Of a stretch of 64,000 bases of DNA, positions 23,386 to 32,131 are shown piece after piece. This stretch comes from CAXXOK01 sp963675365. Lineage in GTDB: Bacteria; Bacillota; Clostridia; Christensenellales; Aristaeellaceae. Both the position numbers and the translations under genes were made by a program. The first letter of the stretch is position 1. Every line of letters begins with the position of its first letter. Below the pieces are notes generated by a model, which was not told the DNA's origin, made no database searches, and saw only the letters and a list, made by a program, of their open reading frames with translations. Location: the NCBI GenBank assembly GCA_963675365.2, contig CAXXVA010000001.1, forward strand, positions 868,001 to 932,000. Direction: 5' to 3'.

Positions 23386-24729
23386 GGTCGTGTCAACTGG
23401 TGTTCGCAACTTTGGACTCCGAAAAGCCATGTTATGCTGCCTGGTCGTTGAGTAATTGAAGTGATTCTTTGTTGAGGTATGATTTGGAAACCGACCAGTC
23501 CTCCGAGTATTCCATCAGGTAAACTGTCACCAACCGGAGGTAAGACTCCGGATTTGGAAAGATACCAACCACCCTGGTTCGCCGGCGAACCTCCTTGTTC
23601 AACCGTTCCAGCATGTTATTGGAGCTGACTTTCCTGGCGTCCAGTTTGGGGAATGTCAAGTATGTCAGTGAATCCTCTAAGCCCTCTTCCAGGGTTTCAA
23701 TCGCCTTGGGAAATCTCGCCCTGTACACATCTGCCAATTCCTGCGCCCGCTGCCTGGCCGTATCCGGATCCGTTGTCATCCAAATGCCTTTAAGCAGGCT
23801 GGCAAAGCGCTCTTTCTCCCTGTGTGGCACATGTACCAGGATATTGCGCATCAGATGCACCTTGCACCGTTGCCAGCTGGACCCAGGGAAACACTCGCCA
23901 ATGGCCGCCACAAGGCCTTTGTGAGCGTCTGAGACAATCAGGGATGGCTTGGTCAGACCTCGATCTTTCAGTTTCTCAAAGAGCAACTTGTAGCTTTCCC
24001 GGGACTCTTCCAGCATGGGCTCAATCGCCAGCACTTCCCGCTTACCCTCATCGTTCACGCCACAGACCAGTAATATGGCCATGCTTACGACCCGTCCGCC
24101 ATACCGCACTTTCTCGTAGAGGGCATCTACCCATAATACCGGGTAACTGTTGGATGTAAGGGGACGGTTTCGGAATTCCTCGGCCTGTTCATTTAGCCCT
24201 TTTGTCATCTCGCTGACCTGGCTGCGGGATATGCTCTCAATTCCTAGACTTTTGGCCAGCTTCTCCATCTTGCGGGTGGATACCCCTTGTACAAAGGCTT
24301 CCTGCACCACCTGGATTAATGCGACCTCACTACGCTTACGCTCGGTCACGAAAAATGGGATGTAGCCGCCCTTCCTAACCTTGGGAATCATGAGATACAT
24401 GGTTCCCATTCGGGTATCCAATCGCCGTGCCCGAAAGCCGCAGCGATGACTGATACGCTCCTGGCTTTGCTCATGTTTATCTGCGCCGATTTTGCTGGAT
24501 ACTTCCACCTCCATGATTTGCTGGCACAGCCATTCCAGCATACTGAACATGGGATCCTCGGTACCCATGAATTGAAATAGCATTCCCTCGATATTCGTGG
24601 TATTCTTGCATTGAGCCATTGGGTTCTCCCTCCTTGTGAATGTCTTGCAACATCCATTGTATCGGAGTCCCAGTGGCTTGCCCATTCCTTTCTTCATGGG
24701 CAAAGATGCGAACTTAATTGTACTCTACC
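23386..24729 (-). mobile_element. IS256-family insertion sequence (1344 bp)
   Basis: The ends are imperfect 30-bp inverted repeats, GGTCGTGTCAACTGGTGTTC and GGTAGAGTACAATTAAGTTC (read inward), matching at about 20 of 30 positions. The insertion is flanked by the 8-bp direct repeat CTCAAGCA at 23378-23385 and 24730-24737. Eight-bp duplications are usual for IS256. It carries one intact transposase gene, so it may be recent and active. Confidence 0.88.
23432..24619 (-). CDS. IS256-family transposase (mutator type)
   Basis: A 395-residue DDE transposase starting at ATG 24619 with AAGGAGGGAG upstream. The conserved acidic residues are in WVDALYEKVR, VSDAHKGLVAAI and MLERLNKEVRRR. A CKVHLMRN segment before the insertion helix is typical. 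The frame is open to the stop with no break. Residues upstream of MAQCKNTTN in a longer frame are noncoding. Confidence 0.95.
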   Translation of the reverse strand: MAQCKNTTNIEGMLFQFMGTEDPMFSMLEWLCQQIMEVEVSSKIGADKHEQSQERISHRCGFRARRLDTRMGTMYLMIPKVRKGGYIPFFVTERKRSEVALIQVVQEAFVQGVSTRKMEKLAKSLGIESISRSQVSEMTKGLNEQAEEFRNRPLTSNSYPVLWVDALYEKVRYGGRVVSMAILLVCGVNDEGKREVLAIEPMLEESRESYKLLFEKLKDRGLTKPSLIVSDAHKGLVAAIGECFPGSSWQRCKVHLMRNILVHVPHREKERFASLLKGIWMTTDPDTARQRAQELADVYRARFPKAIETLEEGLEDSLTYLTFPKLDARKVSSNNMLERLNKEVRRRTRVVGIFPNPESYLRLVTVYLMEYSEDWSVSKSYLNKESLQLLNDQAA

Positions 24730-24973
24730 CTCAAGCACGTTAATTATAGTTTTAGTGTTGCTCATTTCGAATGTCTGATACAATTCATTCTTTCGGAGCC
24801 CTAATGGATTTTCCAGTCCCACTATCCTAAATTTCAACCATCATTGTATTCTATCCTTTTTATGCTCATACTCAGTCTATACACCTTTCAAATCCATCAT
24901 AATAAATAAGCATAGGATGGAAGACTAAAACCAAATACGGCTGGTGGGTTCCCGCTGTCAGGGTTTGTTGTGC

Positions 24974-25345
24974 TTAAGGAATTCCATTAAACTCAGTCCC
25001 AAACTCCTGCAGACTGATCCCACCAATTGATCCATCTAGATATTCATATGAAAATATCAGAGAGTTTTGATTATAGGAGAAGTGTTTGATTGCTTTTTCC
25101 TTTTTTAGCCTTGATAATTCCTGGCTGATCAAAGATTCCTGGTTGCTTAAGCTAGAAGAAGTGTAATTTTCAGAAGTTAAGAGCATTTTAATTTGTTCAT
25201 CAACATATTCATTCTTGTCAGCATAGCTATTGGTTTCCAAATTACGGTTAATTTCTGTCGCCTCCTCACCTGAAAAAACACAGCTTGTCAAGAGCGGTAC
25301 TACGATGAATAAAGCAAGTAGAGTAATAAATTTCTTTTGCAACAT
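24974..25345 (-). CDS. Small lipoprotein related to a module of the neighbouring surface protein
   Basis: A 123-residue protein with a lipoprotein signal (LLALFIVVPLLTSC, lipobox LTSC), so it should be tethered to the outer face of the membrane. Its last 60 residues (LIFSYEYLDGSIGGISLQEF, then GTEFNG) resemble residues about 325-400 of the large protein encoded just upstream (VYSFQYTAGSILGGVMIREF, then KPDFNG). The gene lies 63 bp after that gene and is probably co-transcribed. Function is unknown. GTG 25351 is an alternative start. Confidence 0.75.
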   Translation of the reverse strand: MLQKKFITLLALFIVVPLLTSCVFSGEEATEINRNLETNSYADKNEYVDEQIKMLLTSENYTSSSLSNQESLISQELSRLKKEKAIKHFSYNQNSLIFSYEYLDGSIGGISLQEFGTEFNGIP

Positions 25346-25414
25346 ATGCACGCCACACCCCTGACAGATCTGTTTTCATATATTCCTTTAGCACAGGAGT
25401 CCATCGATGTAGAA

Positions 25415-28099
25415 TTACTGAATGCTGACATTATCGATTAGGCAGACAGAATCGTATATTGTATCACCAACATCGTAAACAATAAATGAGAACGTAATAG
25501 TTTGTCCGTTGTATGCCGATATATTTAGCGTGGCTTTCTTCCACTGCGTTTGATATACCGTTTGATCACCACCATAGAAATCAATACCACCTACATTGTA
25601 CCATGTGGATGTATTGATCGATTCAAGTATTTCATTGTGTTTTACAGTAGTGCCTTGCTTTAGTTGAATGGCAAACGCATCGTTAAATATTGATCCAACA
25701 TATTCCATGGGTTCTTCAGAAACAAAGTTATAGTAAAAGGTTAAAGTTGAACATCCGTCAGGTATATAAATAGTTTGGGATATCATACTACCTTCAGTTC
25801 CACTACCAATAGTTGCAGTTGTACCCGAACCAACGCCTGTCGATATGAACGCCATACGAGTATTTAGGAATCCAATGGGATCAATATCGCCCAAGAATGT
25901 AACGACCCGAACATCTCCGTAGCAGCTCCATGATTCGGGTTTTCCATCCGCATTGTTTTCAAAACCTCCATTTTGGAATTGAGTGTACTTCAATTGAGCA
26001 TCGGTTCGTCCGTTCAGAATGGGGTATGCAATGGGTCTAGAGCTAGGATAAGTACCAGAACCATAGGTGTCTTCCCACCAAATTTTATGATCTGCCCCAA
26101 GCACTGATTTTGTATGGTTGAATGCGTTTTGTGTGGTGTCTTCTGCAATGAGTCTGTCAATATATGTCGCCATAAAATCTCTGCTGTAATCAGCTAGTAC
26201 TGAATTATGGAATCCAACCACGGTTTCGACAGAAATATTTAGGAAAGCTTGCGCCATAGAGTAATCTACGTTTCCTTCTTTCCCCATAAACTCACAAGAT
26301 TCAGAAAAAATAAATGTGTTATCTAAATCTGAACTGCCGTAAGTGTTTTCAAAAAATGCTGGTAACAAACAATAGATTGTGTCACCGTTTTTTCGGGTCA
26401 ACTTCACAATTTGTTTATCTTTTAGTTCTACAGAATACTGCTTGTCAAGATTTTTAGTACTCAGTTGTGCAAGGCAAATAGCGGGAAATCGGTTATGTGT
26501 CAACCAAAGGAAGCCGCTGTTCCATTCTTCTGTATAACCATGGGTTGCAAGTATAATTATGTCATACCCTTCAAGATTTTTATAATCTTCTATGGTGACA
26601 CTTGTATCAAGAGTGGTTTGAAGACCTTTTCCGTTCCATTCTGTTCTCAGGTCTTCGTAAAACTGCGTTCTGTAGTTGATATTTGATGGTAGAGTTTCGA
26701 AAGCAGGAAAAGAATTAAGGATAATTGCCGTTCTAGTATTCTCTTGAATCGAAAATGTGCTTAAGGACATCATGCTAAAGGAGCTGACTGAAAATGAGGA
26801 TGGAACAGACTGTAATACCGGAACGGGATTAGCCGACTGTCGCGCTTCCCACAACTTTTGTTTTTCATCATATGTTAACGTATCGGTCGCAATAGCGTTA
26901 TTATCTGTGCCATTGAAGTCCGGTTTGAATTCCCGGATCATTACGCCACCCAATATACTTCCCGCAGTGTACTGAAAACTATAAACGCCTGAAAGATCAC
27001 TGAATAAAATAGAATCCCCTTCAATTTTTCCAGACGATGCCAAATCAGCAAGTAGGTTGTCGACCAGTTCTTTTCGTTGTTCTTCTGTTCCGGAAATAAA
27101 TCCTGATGATGTAATCAAATTCTCGATTTTATTGTCAACAGAAATAATACTATCGAGTTCTTCATTTGTGAGTTCGGTAAAGCACTTGATGATGACATAG
27201 TTTGAGATTTCATCTCCGTATTTAGCGATAAATGAATAAGCTAAATCCTGTACGGCAGTGCTATAGAATTTTATGGAATAAACGCCATCTCCAGCCATGT
27301 CATCGCCGTGAGAGTCATAATCACCATCGTCGAACATCTGGCCAACAAGCGAGTAATTTGTTGACTCTGTAGCCATATACAAAGGAACGCTGGCGGCCGT
27401 GATATCGGTTTCAAGATAGAATGTCAGCCAATTGCTGTCCGTACCGATGAGAATAATCGAATTATCAACACTTAACGTGAAAGGAACGCCCAATCGCAAC
27501 GAAACCGTATAGGAAAAACTGGAATTACCAAATATCAGTGTTTTGGTCTCCTTAAGTGTATGGGGTGAGGATGCCGCAAATGCAATATTAGGCATGATTG
27601 GTAGTATCATAACGAGGCAGACAATCCAACAAAAGAATTTCGTGCCGGTTATACTCGCTTTTTTTTCTTTGTTTTTATGTTTGATTTGATGTTTTATAAT
27701 AAGAAATATTGTAACCGCTCCGAGAATAGCAATGATAAACCATAGAAACAGCTTCGATGAATCGCCTGTATGAGGTGTAATACTTGCAGTGACGACTATA
27801 GAAACAGTAAAACTGGCTTCTCCGCCTGCTACCAGATTTATCCTTGTTGGCAATATTTTTGCGCCAATTTGTGTGAGACCTGTAGGAATTGCATCCTCAA
27901 TCACAATATCATTCACAGTGAAGCTATTTGTATTTCTAACTCTTATGGTAAGCTGCGCTGTATCACCTATAGAATATGAGGTTTTATTGGATGTTATGGT
28001 GATTTCTATACCATCCTGAACCGCTGCATAGGCAGAATTGACAACACATAGGCTTATGATCAGTGCCAGAATTAAGCATACTTTTTTATAAGCTTTCAT
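25415..28099 (-). CDS. Large surface protein: DUF11-like domain, sorting-type signal, caspase-like protease
   Basis: 894 residues. In order: a signal peptide (1-26); a DUF11-like domain (about 27-107, YSIGDTAQLTIRVRNTNSFT); PHTGD followed by a membrane helix and a KHKNKEKK tail (about 109-148), which looks like a sortase sorting signal; a second signal-peptide-like helix ending NIAFAASS (about 152-178); a DDGDYDSHGDDMAGDGVYS motif (about 257-275); and a clan-CD-like protease region. There, H520 (IIILATHGY) and C602 (FSESCEFMG) are the likely dyad. A C-terminal lectin-like beta domain (about 705-894) follows. AAAGAAGG precedes ATG 28099. The assignment as a peptidase is inferred from motifs. 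Confidence 0.7.
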   Translation of the reverse strand: MKAYKKVCLILALIISLCVVNSAYAAVQDGIEITITSNKTSYSIGDTAQLTIRVRNTNSFTVNDIVIEDAIPTGLTQIGAKILPTRINLVAGGEASFTVSIVVTASITPHTGDSSKLFLWFIIAILGAVTIFLIIKHQIKHKNKEKKASITGTKFFCWIVCLVMILPIMPNIAFAASSPHTLKETKTLIFGNSSFSYTVSLRLGVPFTLSVDNSIILIGTDSNWLTFYLETDITAASVPLYMATESTNYSLVGQMFDDGDYDSHGDDMAGDGVYSIKFYSTAVQDLAYSFIAKYGDEISNYVIIKCFTELTNEELDSIISVDNKIENLITSSGFISGTEEQRKELVDNLLADLASSGKIEGDSILFSDLSGVYSFQYTAGSILGGVMIREFKPDFNGTDNNAIATDTLTYDEKQKLWEARQSANPVPVLQSVPSSFSVSSFSMMSLSTFSIQENTRTAIILNSFPAFETLPSNINYRTQFYEDLRTEWNGKGLQTTLDTSVTIEDYKNLEGYDIIILATHGYTEEWNSGFLWLTHNRFPAICLAQLSTKNLDKQYSVELKDKQIVKLTRKNGDTIYCLLPAFFENTYGSSDLDNTFIFSESCEFMGKEGNVDYSMAQAFLNISVETVVGFHNSVLADYSRDFMATYIDRLIAEDTTQNAFNHTKSVLGADHKIWWEDTYGSGTYPSSRPIAYPILNGRTDAQLKYTQFQNGGFENNADGKPESWSCYGDVRVVTFLGDIDPIGFLNTRMAFISTGVGSGTTATIGSGTEGSMISQTIYIPDGCSTLTFYYNFVSEEPMEYVGSIFNDAFAIQLKQGTTVKHNEILESINTSTWYNVGGIDFYGGDQTVYQTQWKKATLNISAYNGQTITFSFIVYDVGDTIYDSVCLIDNVSIQ

Positions 28100-28321
28100 A
28101 TACAAACCTTCTTTCTTGCGTTAAGCCATTTAGTCTAGATATTCGGTTTATACGGACATTCGATTCATGAAACGCTTGAATTATATACTACTTGTTTTAT
28201 TATTGTCAATATATAAGTCTTACATGCAACATCACTGGTCGCAATTGCTGCTTTTCACCAAACAAGATAAGATTAAAATTATAATCACTCTATTTTGCGA
28301 ATTGAAGCTTACAGTAGCACC

Positions 28322-28344
28322 TTTACCACAATATTTACCACAAC
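28322..28344 (+). repeat. Integrase arm-type site, right end
   Basis: A 23-bp block identical to 18218-18240, again two tandem TTTACCACAA units, 116 bp inside attR. The rest of 28100-28460 holds no gene that I can support. Confidence 0.75.
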
Positions 28345-28460
28345 TACGATTGTTTACAACAATAATCGGTTATAAGGAATTGAACGAAAAAACCTTGTAA
28401 CCCTTATATCACAATATATGATGACACACTATTGTATTGTACTGTATGATCATACTCTAA

Positions 28461-28523
28461 TTCGAATCCCACCCTCTCCGCCACAAGAAACCCCTGTATC
28501 ATAATAGATACAAGGGTTTCTTG
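28461..28523 (+). other. attR: duplicated tRNA-Ser 3' end and terminator hairpin
   Basis: 28461-28483 repeats the last 23 bases of tRNA-Ser. It is followed by a hairpin, CAAGAAACCCCTGTATC and GATACAAGGGTTTCTTG, with one C-A mismatch. There is no tRNA 5' part, so this is an attachment site and not a second tRNA gene. Confidence 0.88.
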
Positions 28524-28845
28524 TTTTATATTACCGCAGTTGGGCAAACAACATTTACATCGTTCTAGTCGCGATTGCCGCGGGCATGATCCAGGAAGTT
28601 CTCAAGAAACGGAGTAAGTGCCGCTGATGAAATATCTGCGGTTTTCCCCGGCTTCATCCAAGCGGGAATGTTCGGCATCGCCATCGGATACGCTGCCATC
28701 CCGCGCATTCAGAGTGACGCAATATTATTGCACGGCGGTTAAGCATACAACGATTGTATTTGATTCATGGCGAGAAACAGAGCGTCGGTACAAGGCGACA
28801 GAATGCGTTTATTGCTGTGAAGTAAACATCTTAAACTACTTTAGA
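28524..28845. other. Chromosomal junction with possible gene remnants
   Basis: GC content rises again after attR. Two plus-strand fragments in different frames have membrane-protein character: IAAGMIQEVLKK (about 28575) and VFPGFIQAGMFGIAIGYAAI (about 28640-28700). Neither has a ribosome site, and they cannot be joined without a frameshift. They may be remnants of a decayed chromosomal gene. Confidence 0.35.
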
Positions 28846-31800
28846 TTAAAAAGGCAAATCTTGCGGAGATACCTTATTTAGAAAATTTAACGCCATCTGA
28901 TGGTTTGTATCTGTCACTATCGCCTGTTTCAACGCAGCGGCTGAATCAACAACGTTGTCGATTCCATAGTGTCCCAGACCGATGAGAAAACAGCAATGAG
29001 CACGGTTACGTTTCGTTAAGTTGTCGCTAAATACAGAAAGCTCCGGTAAGGATACAGCGAAATACGGAATCCGAACCTCGTCTGATAAGTGCTGTTCACC
29101 ATAATCAATCAATTTATAGAACCGCGCATTTGCCATCGCTTTCTGCCCCAGCTTTTTAAATGCCAGCCCTTGATAAAGAATCATTTCCGCTGGTTGATCA
29201 TTATAAAACAGCACACCCGCTGGTTCAGAATTGCCAAGCGTTGCTTTCTGAAAGCATTGTTTGGCTTCATCGTTTCTTGCCTGCGCCTCCAGACAAAGCC
29301 CCAGTATATAGTACAGGTGATTATTCTTTGTTCCTTCCAAACTGCCCTCCCCTAAATTAACGGGCAGTTCCAGAGCGTTTCGCAAACTGTGTTCAGCCTG
29401 TTCAGGCGACCCGGCCGCCAAGGCTAACTCAGCCATACCCAGCAAAGCTTGCTTATACTGCGCCGACGCTTTCCCTTCGCCGCCTTCCCATGGATGGAAA
29501 GTTCTGGACATGATGCGTTCGTAAGCCTCCGCATACCTGCCAAAGATGTTTAAAAGCGTAATGTACTCTAGATAGAGATCGTCACGTTTCTCTACAATGG
29601 ACATATGCTCTAGATAGGATGCCAGCCGCAGCTTAGGTGAAACCCCAATTCTCTTTCGCAGCTGATCCAGCTCTAAAAACATCCTTTCATTAACGCTATC
29701 TATTAAAAATGCTTGTTCCATTTCCGCTAACGCTTTTGCTGGTCGATTGGTTACATTATAATATCCAATCGCCAGATTTCTGTGTACATAAGCGTTTTGA
29801 TTATCAAGCGTTTCAGACGCTTCCCACAGGGAGATTGCTTTTTGATGCTGCAGTTTATCGTAGTACAGATTTCCAAGCATATACGGTAGTACCGCGGCAT
29901 TGGGCATCCATTCCATAGCGTTTGCTAATACAGCGATATCCTCCAGCTTATTGGGGAAGACATATCCTGCATCCTTTGTCAGCACGCTTTGCGCCGCTTC
30001 GGTTGCATCGCCATCGGACAGGCGTATAGCATACATACTGTACAACTCGGTCATAACGGTAGGTTTTCGGCAAGCCGCAAGTACTGCCGATGCCTCCTCC
30101 AAACAGCCCAATTCCAAATAATCGCGCGCTGTTTGCAAGCACGACTCCGGATTTTGCAGAAACTGTTCTGGCATATCATCCTGCATACCGGTTTCCCAGG
30201 CCGATAAGTAGTCAAACGGGTCTAGTTCCAAACTCTCTGCAATCCATGCTTTTGCTTGCCCCAGCCTTCCCAATTTGCGAAGCAGCACTGCCTTCAGGCC
30301 GCGCGCCTTGACGGAATGTGAATTTTTCACTAACGACCGATGGATAAAGGAGAGCGACGACAAATACTCTCCTCTCGCACAATCTATCGCCGCTAAGTAG
30401 AAAAAACCGCCCTCCTGCTGCGCGCTTGACCATGTCGCTTTGTAGAAAGCATTGTACGCCTCCTCCTTTTTCCCTTGATAGAAAAGCGCAAGGCCCAGGT
30501 TGAAAAAGGGTTCGCCGTCATATGGATTTGGATTTTTCCAAGTCAGCCTGCGCAGCGAAGACCGAAAATGAGCTTCGGCACTAGTGAAATCACCGCGGCG
30601 CAGAAGCAAATTACCATACGCGTTGTTAATGCGCGCATCGTCTGAGTCCCGCTTCAGTCCTTCTAAATAATACGGATCCGGAAGGTAGGTAGCATGGCGG
30701 TATTGCTCAATATGCAAAGCAGTCAGCAGCAATTCCTCGTTGGTACATATCTCCTCCGGGTTTTTGGCTGGCTGCGCGGGTTCCGGCAGCTTTTCCGTTT
30801 TCTTCTCCAACGGCGTATAGGCAACCAAAAGACACCCTTCACGGTCATATACGGACAATGTTATATCTGTTTCCTGCTCAAATTCGAGAGGTACGTTCGT
30901 CTGAAAAGCAGCCAACGGTGTCAAGTCCATACTCTGATGCCAAACATCTTTCCCCGCCACCGCAAGCATCACGCGGGCCCCTGGGTAAAGCCCTGTAACA
31001 TAAACCGACAAATCGGCCGTGCCACCTGTGACTTGCAAAGAAACCATAGCTTCCGCTGTGGCGTTCTTCACCTCGCCCAGTGCTTTATATGGCATGAAGT
31101 ACTGCGTAAATACCTTTTCTTCAAATGGCTTCAGCCAGGTAAAATCAGGCTGGTTATCCGTAAACACACCCGTCATCAATTCGATGTAAGGACCATCTTC
31201 ATCGGTTAGATTGCGGTCCCAAGCTTTACCAAAGTCACCGCAGCCCCAGGTCCATTGCTTTTTCCCGGGTGAAATATGGTGATCCGCAACATGCAGCAAC
31301 CCTGCGCCCACGCTGTAATCATACCCGCCCACAAAATCGAAGTCGGATTTCTCCGCCATATAGGAAGTGGGAACCGGAATATTCTTGTAACGGGAAATAT
31401 CCACACCTTCGCTATAATCCTGTTTATAATATACGCCGGTTGCGATTGGAAACCGTGAAACATCGCGTTTACCATGATCCATAACCGCATGTACGTCCGG
31501 CGGAAAAATGGATTGCGTATGATCGTTCACCGCAACAGCCGGATTTGCCCACCACAAAAATGTTTGTGCGAAAGGTGTCGGGTTATACAGTTGTCCGTGT
31601 ATCTCTATATATGCTTTATCAGGATACAAAGTAAACGATGTGACGGATTTTGTGCCATTCATTTGGTCTATATCGCCTGTCCGAACGGTTTTGGATCCAT
31701 CAGGGTTATCAAGAATGGTATATTCTACAGGCATAAATGTAGTGGGACGGTGATGCTGTGGCCAGTTAAACTCTATACCTCCGGATATCCAGGGGCCTAA

Positions 31801-32115
31801 AAGCCCAACTAAGGCCGGTTTGATTACATGGTTGTAATATACAAAATCGTAATCGATGGTCTTGTCGTATGCCCGTTGGATACGCCCACCAAGCTCCGGC
31901 AAAATCATAACGCGGATAAAGTCATTTTCCAGCCATACCGCACGATACGCTTTATCAACTTTGCGGTCTGAAATCCTTTCAGTAATCGAATATGGATACA
32001 CCTTTCCGGAACTGCCCTGATACACCCTCGTTTCAAAAAACATCGGAGCTCTTTCCGGCTCGCCAACTTCATAAGTTGGAAGTACTACCATTTCCTCCCA
32101 TGCCTTTGTCTGCAT
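28846..32115 (-). CDS. DUF5107 domain plus tetratricopeptide-repeat protein
   Basis: A 1089-residue cytoplasmic protein with no signal peptide. Residues about 1-350 form a DUF5107 domain (ILPELGGRIQRAYDKTIDYD, WISGGIEFNWPQHHRPTTFM), which has a galactose-mutarotase-like fold. A beta linker (about 355-450) follows, and about 465-1080 are TPR-like helical repeats (NAYGNLLLRRGDFTSAEAHF, YVHRNLAIGYYNVTNRPAKA). Such proteins are linked to carbohydrate metabolism, but I know of no proven reaction. It is the last gene of a sugar-import operon, 16 bp after the isomerase-like gene. AAGGAG lies nine bases before the ATG. Confidence 0.82.
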   Translation of the reverse strand: MQTKAWEEMVVLPTYEVGEPERAPMFFETRVYQGSSGKVYPYSITERISDRKVDKAYRAVWLENDFIRVMILPELGGRIQRAYDKTIDYDFVYYNHVIKPALVGLLGPWISGGIEFNWPQHHRPTTFMPVEYTILDNPDGSKTVRTGDIDQMNGTKSVTSFTLYPDKAYIEIHGQLYNPTPFAQTFLWWANPAVAVNDHTQSIFPPDVHAVMDHGKRDVSRFPIATGVYYKQDYSEGVDISRYKNIPVPTSYMAEKSDFDFVGGYDYSVGAGLLHVADHHISPGKKQWTWGCGDFGKAWDRNLTDEDGPYIELMTGVFTDNQPDFTWLKPFEEKVFTQYFMPYKALGEVKNATAEAMVSLQVTGGTADLSVYVTGLYPGARVMLAVAGKDVWHQSMDLTPLAAFQTNVPLEFEQETDITLSVYDREGCLLVAYTPLEKKTEKLPEPAQPAKNPEEICTNEELLLTALHIEQYRHATYLPDPYYLEGLKRDSDDARINNAYGNLLLRRGDFTSAEAHFRSSLRRLTWKNPNPYDGEPFFNLGLALFYQGKKEEAYNAFYKATWSSAQQEGGFFYLAAIDCARGEYLSSLSFIHRSLVKNSHSVKARGLKAVLLRKLGRLGQAKAWIAESLELDPFDYLSAWETGMQDDMPEQFLQNPESCLQTARDYLELGCLEEASAVLAACRKPTVMTELYSMYAIRLSDGDATEAAQSVLTKDAGYVFPNKLEDIAVLANAMEWMPNAAVLPYMLGNLYYDKLQHQKAISLWEASETLDNQNAYVHRNLAIGYYNVTNRPAKALAEMEQAFLIDSVNERMFLELDQLRKRIGVSPKLRLASYLEHMSIVEKRDDLYLEYITLLNIFGRYAEAYERIMSRTFHPWEGGEGKASAQYKQALLGMAELALAAGSPEQAEHSLRNALELPVNLGEGSLEGTKNNHLYYILGLCLEAQARNDEAKQCFQKATLGNSEPAGVLFYNDQPAEMILYQGLAFKKLGQKAMANARFYKLIDYGEQHLSDEVRIPYFAVSLPELSVFSDNLTKRNRAHCCFLIGLGHYGIDNVVDSAAALKQAIVTDTNHQMALNFLNKVSPQDLPF

Positions 32116-32131
32116 ACTCTCGTTCTCCTTC

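Larger units (their letters stand above)
18161..28483. mobile_element. Integrative element of about 10.3 kb in tRNA-Ser
   Basis: The element is bounded by the tRNA 3' end and its 23-bp copy at 28461-28483. It is visibly AT-richer than the flanking chromosome. Next to the left end is a tyrosine integrase, with a CI-like repressor and a divergent excisionase-like gene. A short, decayed replication-type module, small phage-like genes and an IS256-family insertion follow. The right half carries cargo, a lipoprotein and a large surface protein. No capsid, conjugation or relaxase gene is seen. It may be a satellite-type island or a decayed prophage or ICE. Identical arm-type repeats lie near both ends. 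Confidence 0.88.

Noticed and set aside
28461..28483. Second tRNA-Ser gene
   Set aside because: Only the 3' 23 bases are present, with no acceptor 5' strand, D arm or anticodon. It is attR.
28618..28881. 87-residue plus-strand frame after attR
   Set aside because: It has no ribosome site and an atypical composition. The membrane-like fragments in this stretch are in other frames.
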